Made by a program: the position numbers and the translations under genes
Shown: positions 1 through 6,029 of the stretch, piece by piece
Layout: each line of letters opens with the position of its first letter
Position numbering within the stretch: the stretch's first letter is position 1
The notes under the pieces: generated by a model
What the model was told of the DNA's origin: nothing
The model's database searches: none
What the model saw: only the letters and a program-made list of their open reading frames with translations
Assembly (NCBI GenBank): GCA_030146505.1
Contig: JASLCO010000234.1
Coordinates: 1-6,029 of the forward strand
Direction of reading: 5' to 3'
Length of the DNA stretch: 6,029 bases
Source of the DNA: Moraxellaceae bacterium
GTDB taxonomy: Bacteria; Pseudomonadota; Gammaproteobacteria; Pseudomonadales; Moraxellaceae

Positions 1-618
1 CAGGGGCATGTGCTCATGGTCAGCGGTCTTGCCGCGCCTGTGCAGCTGATTTCCCAGGGTGAAATGGGCGAAGGCGATGCCCATGTGCGCTTCATGGAAA
101 ACTACAAATACTATTCCGCCCTGAACGTCTTCGTGCACGACCACGGCCAGGGCTATGTGCACTGGATAGGCGATCCCTACACCGGTGAAAAACGGGTCGA
201 GTGGAACCTGAGCCGCGATGAGTTCGAGCAGTTCAAGGCCGCGCTCAAGAGTGCAGGCCGCATCATGTTTGCCGCCGGCGCCGAGAAAGTGCATCTGCCG
301 GCCTATAACCTGACCGCTGCCAGCAGTGTCTTTGATCTCGACAAGGCCGTGGACAAGATCGAATACGGCAGCCTCGGCCTCTTCACCCTGCGCATGCTGG
401 GCTATGAGCCGCAGGGTACCTGCCGCATGGGCAAGGATCCGTTCTCGTCCGTGGTCAATCCCTGGGGCGAATGCCACGAGGTAAAAGGGCTTTTCATTAC
501 CGATGCCAGCATCCTGCCTTCGGAAACAACCGTGCATGCCCATATGACGGTGTGTGCCCTGTCCAGCTACATCGTCAACAACATCCTGCAGAACCAGAAC
601 AGTTATTTCTGGTCTTGA
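1..618 (+). CDS. GMC-family flavin oxidoreductase, C-terminal part (5' truncated by window)
   Basis: This is the last 205 codons of an FAD-dependent glucose-methanol-choline family oxidoreductase. The frame is open from base 1 and ends at TGA 616-618. The GTG at 10 and ATG at 16 are internal codons, because the N-terminal FAD-binding half is missing. The C-terminal GMC domain is recognised by GTCRMG (codons at 415-432), then NPWGECHEVKGLFITDASILPS, given here in two parts as NPWGECHEVKG and LFITDASILPS, and then TTVHAHMT. This matches the family pattern of GT-x-RMG, P-x-G, V-x-GL-x-V-x-DAS and the catalytic His/Asn segment. The His at 535-537 occupies the second catalytic position. The first, usually His in H-P-x-G-T, reads Glu here (EPQGT, 406-408). 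The substrate cannot be told: members oxidise alcohols, sterols, sugars or choline. The gene converges on the liu operon and is separated from it by a terminator, so a functional link is not implied. I am confident of the family but not of the specific activity. Confidence 0.9.
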   Translation, partial: QGHVLMVSGLAAPVQLISQGEMGEGDAHVRFMENYKYYSALNVFVHDHGQGYVHWIGDPYTGEKRVEWNLSRDEFEQFKAALKSAGRIMFAAGAEKVHLPAYNLTAASSVFDLDKAVDKIEYGSLGLFTLRMLGYEPQGTCRMGKDPFSSVVNPWGECHEVKGLFITDASILPSETTVHAHMTVCALSSYIVNNILQNQNSYFWS

Positions 619-631
619 GGTGGGAGATAAG

Positions 632-660
632 GAAAAAGGCCGCATCATGCGGCCTTTTTC
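632..660. terminator. Bidirectional rho-independent terminator between convergent genes
   Basis: The arm GAAAAAGGCCGCA (632-644) pairs perfectly with TGCGGCCTTTTTC (648-660) around a TCA loop, giving a 13-bp stem. On the + strand the GC core is followed by five T (655-659). On the - strand the A tract at 633-637 becomes a matching U tract. It starts 13 nt after the GMC stop and ends 33 nt before the aacS stop codon, so it can end transcription of both. The structure is read directly from the sequence; termination activity is inferred. Confidence 0.9.
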
Positions 661-693
661 ATGCGAGCTATTTGCCTGATAAGGGATTAGCCG

Positions 694-2646
<1,953 letters not shown>

Positions 2647-2651
2647 GGCGC

Positions 2652-4631
2652 TCAGCCCTCCAGTTCGGCCAGGACCTGGCCTTCGCTGACGAGGGCACCG
2701 CTGGCCACTGTAATGGCTTGCACGATACCGTCCTGGTGCGCGCGTATGCGGTGTTCCATTTTCATGGCCTCCATCACGAGCAGGGTGTCGCCCGCTTTGA
2801 CGGTATCGCCCGCGTTCACGTTGACGCTGACGATGCGCCCATTCATGGGGGCGTTGTAATGCTTGTCATCCTGCGCGGCCGTGGTTTCGGCGTGGTGCCG
2901 GGTGCTGAAGGCGAGATGGCGGCCCTGGTGGAAGACATCCACGCCATCAGGTGACAGGGCCACGCTGAATGTTTCGCGATGGCCGTCCACCGTGAGGGTG
3001 GCCACATTGTCTTGCATGGCGAGGCTGGCCAGCCCTTGCTTCTCACCGATTTGCCACGCATGGCTTCCATTCCGGGCGGTCAGCATGACGGTATGCTGAT
3101 TGCCTTCCCCTTCCTTGCCTTCCAGTTTCACGGGCACGGCAATCGTATCGGCGGGGCCGATGCGGAAATCGCGCAGCTGTTGCCAGGGAGAGCGGGCCTC
3201 CTGCGTGGCATGGGCTGTGGCCTCCTGCTGGCGGATGAGCGCGGCAAGCAGGAAAAAACGCGACAGGTTTTCAGGAGTGCCCGGCAGCAAATCCTGCTGG
3301 TGTTCTTCGATGAAGCGCGTATGCAGCGATGCTTTCAGGAAAGCCGGATGCGCCAGCACACGCGCAAGAAAAGCCGCATTGTGACGCACGCCGGCCACGC
3401 ATGTGTGCAGCAGGGCCTGATGCAGGCGGGCCGCCGCCTGCTCGCGGTTTTCGCCCCAGGCGATGAGCTTGGCCATCATGGGGTCGTAATGCACGCTGAC
3501 GGCATCGCCCTGGCGATAGCCGGTGTCCATGCGCAGGCCTTCGCCGGCTGGCAGCGAGAACACGCGGAGCTGTCCGGTGGATGGCAGGAAATCACGGTCC
3601 GGGTCTTCGGCATAAAGACGCACTTCAATGGCATGGCCGTGTGGCACAAGCTCATCCTGCGTGAAGGGGAGGGCCGCGCCCGCCGCCACGCGCAACTGCC
3701 ATTCCACCAGGTCCAGCCCGGCAATGAGCTCGCTTACCGGATGCTCCACCTGCAGGCGCGTGTTCATTTCCATGAAATAAAAATCGCCGTTTTTGTCCAC
3801 CAGGAATTCCAGCGTGCCGGCACCTTCATACCGGATGGCTTTTGCCGCCCGCACGGCGGCTTCCCCCATGGCTTGGCGCAACTCGGGCGTAAGGCCGGGC
3901 GCCGGCGCCTCTTCCACCACTTTCTGGTGGCGGCGCTGGATGGAGCAGTCACGGTCGAAGACATACACGGCATTGCCGTGGCTGTCCGCCAATATCTGCA
4001 CTTCCACATGGCGCGGTTCGATGAGGAGTTTCTCGATCAGCATGCGCGCATCGCCAAAGGCATTCATGGCTTCGCGTTGCGCCGCATGCAGCGCTTCCAG
4101 GAATTCGCGGTCTTCATGCACGGCACGCATGCCTTTGCCGCCACCGCCGGCAGAGGCCTTGAGCAAGACCGGATAGCCCATGGCGCGCGCCTGTTCCTGC
4201 AGGAAGGCATCTGCCTGTTCTTCGCCGTGGTAGCCCGGCACCAGTGGCACGCCGGCTTTTTCCATCAGGGCCTTGGCGCCGGATTTGGCGCCCATGGCCG
4301 TGATGGCGTGCGCAGACGGCCCGATGAACTTGAGGCCATTGTCGGCACAGGCCCTGGCAAAGGCGGCGTTCTCGGAGAGGAAGCCATAGCCGGGATGGAT
4401 GGCTTCGGCACCGGTGGCCATCGCGGCGGCGATGATTTTTTCGAGACAGAGATAGGATTCGCGGCTGGGCGCGGGCCCTATGCGCACGGCTTCGTCTGCC
4501 ATTTCTACATGCAGCGCACCGGCATCGGCATCGGAGTAGACCGCGACAGTCTGGATGCCCAGCTTGTGCGCGGTACGGGTGACGCGACAGGCAATCTCGC
4601 CACGATTTGCCATCAGGATTTTCTTGAACAT
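2652..4631 (-). CDS. liuD: 3-methylcrotonyl-CoA carboxylase alpha subunit (biotin carboxylase + biotin carrier)
   Basis: This 659-residue subunit (also called mccA) carboxylates its own biotin with ATP and bicarbonate, then hands the carboxyl group to the LiuB active site, which makes 3-methylglutaconyl-CoA from 3-methylcrotonyl-CoA. The biotin carboxylase domain fills about residues 1-445: MANRGEIACRV at 7-17, HPGYGFLSEN at 79-88, ATP-grasp loop GGGGKGM at 162-168, HQKVVEEAPAP at 235-245, and EMNTRLQVEHPV at 288-299. Glu288, Asn290, Arg292, Gln294, Glu296 and Arg338 fall at the same numbers as the active-site residues of E. coli AccC. A less conserved middle region (about 450-590) resembles the subunit-contact domain of acyl-CoA carboxylase alpha chains. 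A biotinyl domain (about 593-659) carries EAMKM with the biotin-accepting Lys624 (codon 2760-2762). The ATG at 4629-4631 has AAGGAA (4639-4644) seven bases upstream. The closely related alternatives are geranyl-CoA and propionyl-CoA carboxylase alpha; adjacency to liuB and liuC favours methylcrotonyl-CoA. Confidence 0.93.
   Translation of the reverse strand: MFKKILMANRGEIACRVTRTAHKLGIQTVAVYSDADAGALHVEMADEAVRIGPAPSRESYLCLEKIIAAAMATGAEAIHPGYGFLSENAAFARACADNGLKFIGPSAHAITAMGAKSGAKALMEKAGVPLVPGYHGEEQADAFLQEQARAMGYPVLLKASAGGGGKGMRAVHEDREFLEALHAAQREAMNAFGDARMLIEKLLIEPRHVEVQILADSHGNAVYVFDRDCSIQRRHQKVVEEAPAPGLTPELRQAMGEAAVRAAKAIRYEGAGTLEFLVDKNGDFYFMEMNTRLQVEHPVSELIAGLDLVEWQLRVAAGAALPFTQDELVPHGHAIEVRLYAEDPDRDFLPSTGQLRVFSLPAGEGLRMDTGYRQGDAVSVHYDPMMAKLIAWGENREQAAARLHQALLHTCVAGVRHNAAFLARVLAHPAFLKASLHTRFIEEHQQDLLPGTPENLSRFFLLAALIRQQEATAHATQEARSPWQQLRDFRIGPADTIAVPVKLEGKEGEGNQHTVMLTARNGSHAWQIGEKQGLASLAMQDNVATLTVDGHRETFSVALSPDGVDVFHQGRHLAFSTRHHAETTAAQDDKHYNAPMNGRIVSVNVNAGDTVKAGDTLLVMEAMKMEHRIRAHQDGIVQAITVASGALVSEGQVLAELEG
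2656..2661 (-). promoter_or_regulatory. Ribosome binding site of aacS
   Basis: On the minus strand this reads GGAGGG, nine bases before the aacS ATG. It overlaps the last codons of liuD. It fixes the aacS start and suggests that ribosomes finishing liuD reinitiate on aacS. Confidence 0.8.
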
Positions 4632-4638
4632 GGGGATA

Positions 4639-4644
4639 TTCCTT
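4639..4644 (-). promoter_or_regulatory. Ribosome binding site of liuD
   Basis: On the minus strand AAGGAA lies seven bases before the liuD ATG, inside the 17-nt gap that follows the liuC stop. It supports the chosen start at 4631. Confidence 0.75.
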
Positions 4645-4648
4645 GAGC

Positions 4649-5434
4649 TCAGCGTTTCTGCTGCCAGGCTGGCGCGCGTTTTTCAAAAAAGGCGGACAAA
4701 CCTTCCTGGCCTTCCTGCGAGGTGCGCAGGCTGGCGATCAGGGTGGTGGTGTAGTCGCGGATTTCCGGCGTGGCGGCAGGTGCGATTTTCCGCAGCAGGG
4801 CCTTGCAGGCCATGAGGGCGACGGGGCCGTTGGCCAGCAGGGTTTCAATCATGTGGATGCTGGTGGTCTCCAGCGCGTCAGCCGCCACCACTTCATGCAC
4901 CAGGCCGATTTCCTGTGCACGCGCTGCGCTGAAACGCTCGGCACAGAGGAAATAGCGGGAAGCCTGGCGTGCACCGATGGCGGCGACCACATAGGGACTG
5001 ATGACGGCCGGCGCGAGGCCGAGTCTGGCTTCGGACAATGCAAAGGAGGCCTGTTCACTGGCGAGGGCGATGTCGCAGCAACTCACGAGACCCACGGCAC
5101 CACCATAGGCCACGCCCTGCACCACGGCCATGGTCGGCTTGGGAAAGGCATGCAGGCCCTGCATAAGCCTTTCCAGTTCCGCCGCATCCTTTTCATTGTC
5201 TTCGCGTGAAAAGCCCGCCATGCGTTTCATCCATGCAAGGTCGGCACCGGCAGAAAAGCTCTTGCCGGCCGAGCGCAGCACCAGAAGGCGTACACCGGGA
5301 TGACGGGCGTAATGGTCGATGGCGTGGTTGAGTTCGGCAATCAGTGCATCGTCGAAGGCGTTGTGCACCTCGGGCCGGTTGAGCGTGAGGGTGGCGACGC
5401 CGCGTTCATCCAGTGTGGAGAGGAGGGTGCTCAT
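4649..5434 (-). CDS. liuC: 3-methylglutaconyl-CoA hydratase (enoyl-CoA hydratase/isomerase family)
   Basis: This 261-residue crotonase-fold enzyme should hydrate 3-methylglutaconyl-CoA to HMG-CoA in leucine and isovalerate catabolism. Family marks are LTLNRPEVHNAF at 16-27, the oxyanion-hole segment FSAGADLAWMKRM at 60-72, the second oxyanion segment GVAYGGAVGL at 107-116 followed by SCCDIALAS, and SEARLGLAPAVISPYV at 134-149. Glu135 sits where rat mitochondrial enoyl-CoA hydratase has Glu164. Gly115 replaces the equivalent of Glu144, which I recall as usual for bacterial LiuC-type proteins rather than a defect. The start is the ATG at 5432-5434, with GAGGA (5442-5446) seven bases upstream. 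The frame stays open to an ATG at 5539, but that extension would read through the 30-bp palindrome and into liuB and has no hydratase character. The gene lies between the two carboxylase subunit genes, as in known liu operons. A generic enoyl-CoA hydratase or an AtuE-like hydratase is the alternative. Confidence 0.9.
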   Translation of the reverse strand: MSTLLSTLDERGVATLTLNRPEVHNAFDDALIAELNHAIDHYARHPGVRLLVLRSAGKSFSAGADLAWMKRMAGFSREDNEKDAAELERLMQGLHAFPKPTMAVVQGVAYGGAVGLVSCCDIALASEQASFALSEARLGLAPAVISPYVVAAIGARQASRYFLCAERFSAARAQEIGLVHEVVAADALETTSIHMIETLLANGPVALMACKALLRKIAPAATPEIRDYTTTLIASLRTSQEGQEGLSAFFEKRAPAWQQKR

Positions 5435-5441
5435 GGTCTTT

Positions 5442-5446
5442 TCCTC
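5442..5446 (-). promoter_or_regulatory. Ribosome binding site that fixes the liuC start
   Basis: On the minus strand GAGGA, followed by AAAGACC, lies seven bases before the ATG at 5434. It decides between this start and the in-frame ATG 105 bases further upstream, which would lie inside liuB. Confidence 0.75.
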
Positions 5447-5459
5447 ATGTTCGGGATTA

Positions 5460-5489
5460 CGCCCTCTCCCCGCTAGCGGGGAGAGGGCG
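5460..5489. repeat. Perfect 30-bp palindrome (REP-like) between liuB and liuC
   Basis: Each half reads CGCCCTCTCCCCGCT inward to the centre, and all 15 base pairs match. In RNA it can form a 13-bp GC-rich hairpin with a CTAG loop. It begins 6 bases past the liuB stop codon, and on the liu strand no U tract follows it, so it is not a classical terminator. Palindromes of the form CCCTCTCCCCGC-N-GCGGGGAGAGGG are familiar as dispersed intergenic elements in many GC-rich proteobacterial genomes. I see only one copy here. It may stabilise the upstream liuB message or mark a REP-type repeat; both roles are inferred. Confidence 0.8.
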
Positions 5490-5495
5490 CCAAAA

Positions 5496-6029
5496 TCACA
5501 TACGGAATACGCCGAATTTCGTTTCCGGGATTTCCGCATTCAGTGCGGCGGAAATCGCCAGCCCCAGCACGTCGCGCGTTTGTGCCGGGTCGATCACGCC
5601 GTCGTCCCAGAGGCGGGCACTGGCGTAGGCGGGCTGGGCTTCGCGGCCGTATTTTTCCACCAGTGGCTGGCGGAAGGCGGCTTCTTCTTCCGCTGTCCAG
5701 TTCACGCCTTGCTTGGCGAGCGCGGCTTTTTTCACGTCGGTGAGCACGCTCGCGGCCTGTTCGCCGCCCATCACGGAGATGCGGGCATTGGGCCACATGA
5801 ACAGGAAGCGGGGCTCGTAGGCGCGGCCGCACATGCCGTAATTGCCGGCGCCGAAGCTGCCACCGATGATGACGGTGAATTTCGGCACTTTCGCGCAGGC
5901 AACCGCATGGACCATCTTGGCGCCGTTCTTGGCGATGCCACCTTCTTCGTATTTCTTGCCCACCATGAAGCCGGTGATGTTCTGCAGGAAGACCAGCGGA
6001 ATCTTGCGCTGGCAGCACAGCTCGATGAA
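5496..6029 (-). CDS. liuB: 3-methylcrotonyl-CoA carboxylase beta subunit, C-terminal part (5' truncated by window)
   Basis: This is the last 177 codons of the carboxyltransferase subunit (also called mccB), which moves CO2 from biotin on LiuD to 3-methylcrotonyl-CoA in the cytoplasm. The frame is open to the window edge, and its first readable residues are FIELCCQRKIPLVFLQN. The ATG at 5966 is therefore internal (ITGFMVGKKYEEGG), not a start. Other marks of the C-terminal carboxyltransferase half are GGSFGAGNYGMCGRAYEPRF, given in one piece of 20 residues, then LFMWPNARISVMGGEQAASVL as LFMWPNAR and ISVMGGEQAASVL, and YASARLWDDGVIDPAQTRDVLG near the end as ARLWDDGVIDP and TRDVLG. Full-length family members run to about 535 residues, so roughly two thirds are outside. 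The gap to liuC is 61 nt and holds the palindrome. Geranyl-CoA carboxylase beta (AtuC) is the nearest alternative, but the gene context and the GFMVGKKYE segment fit LiuB. Confidence 0.94.
   Translation of the reverse strand, partial: FIELCCQRKIPLVFLQNITGFMVGKKYEEGGIAKNGAKMVHAVACAKVPKFTVIIGGSFGAGNYGMCGRAYEPRFLFMWPNARISVMGGEQAASVLTDVKKAALAKQGVNWTAEEEAAFRQPLVEKYGREAQPAYASARLWDDGVIDPAQTRDVLGLAISAALNAEIPETKFGVFRM

Noticed and set aside
10..18. The GTG or ATG near the left edge as a true start of a small protein
   Set aside because: The frame is open to base 1, and what follows is only the C-terminal domain of a GMC enzyme, so these are internal codons of a cut gene.
2979..4646. A 555-codon open frame on the + strand, antisense to liuD
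   Set aside because: It lies almost entirely over a clear 659-residue carboxylase gene, shows no recognisable domain, and has the His-, Gly- and Arg-rich composition expected from reading GC-rich codons on the opposite strand.
5460..5489. The palindrome as a rho-independent terminator of liuB
   Set aside because: No U tract follows it in the direction of liu transcription, and the same-strand pathway genes continue right after it.
5435..5539. A 35-residue N-terminal extension of liuC
   Set aside because: The frame is open, but it reads through the palindrome and overlaps the end of liuB. The start at 5434 has a good ribosome binding site and matches the family N-terminus.

Overview
The window is GC-rich, densely coding bacterial DNA. 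It looks like a proteobacterial chromosome: the leucine/isovalerate (liu) gene order, closely packed genes with Shine-Dalgarno sites and a short bidirectional terminator all fit. Gamma- or beta-proteobacterium is my best guess from the style of the proteins, but the sequence alone does not settle the class.

Layout. The left end (1-618, + strand) holds the last 205 codons of a GMC-family flavin oxidoreductase whose N-terminal FAD-binding half lies outside the window. A perfect 13-bp stem with A and T tracts (632-660) then sits in the 75-bp gap between two convergent genes and should stop transcription from both sides. Everything from 694 to the right edge is one minus-strand operon. In transcription order it is liuB (3-methylcrotonyl-CoA carboxylase beta subunit, 5' part cut off by the window edge), liuC (3-methylglutaconyl-CoA hydratase), liuD (the biotin-carrying alpha subunit) and aacS (acetoacetyl-CoA synthetase). 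A perfect 30-bp palindrome lies between liuB and liuC. The other gaps are 17 nt (liuC-liuD) and 5 nt (liuD-aacS).

How the genes work together. LiuB and LiuD form the carboxylase that converts 3-methylcrotonyl-CoA to 3-methylglutaconyl-CoA. LiuC hydrates this to HMG-CoA. HMG-CoA lyase (liuE) would then release acetyl-CoA and acetoacetate, and AacS activates acetoacetate to acetoacetyl-CoA for thiolysis. The lyase gene, which often follows liuD, is not in this window: aacS directly follows liuD and the transcript then ends. Isovaleryl-CoA dehydrogenase (liuA) and the regulator (liuR) would be expected upstream, beyond position 6029.

I found no mobile element, CRISPR array, tRNA or rRNA, and no sign of an undescribed system. 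This is a conventional catabolic operon with a few points worth checking: no liuE after liuD, a palindromic repeat inside the operon, and a glutamate at the usual catalytic-histidine position of the GMC enzyme. No stretch longer than 300 bases lacks a gene.
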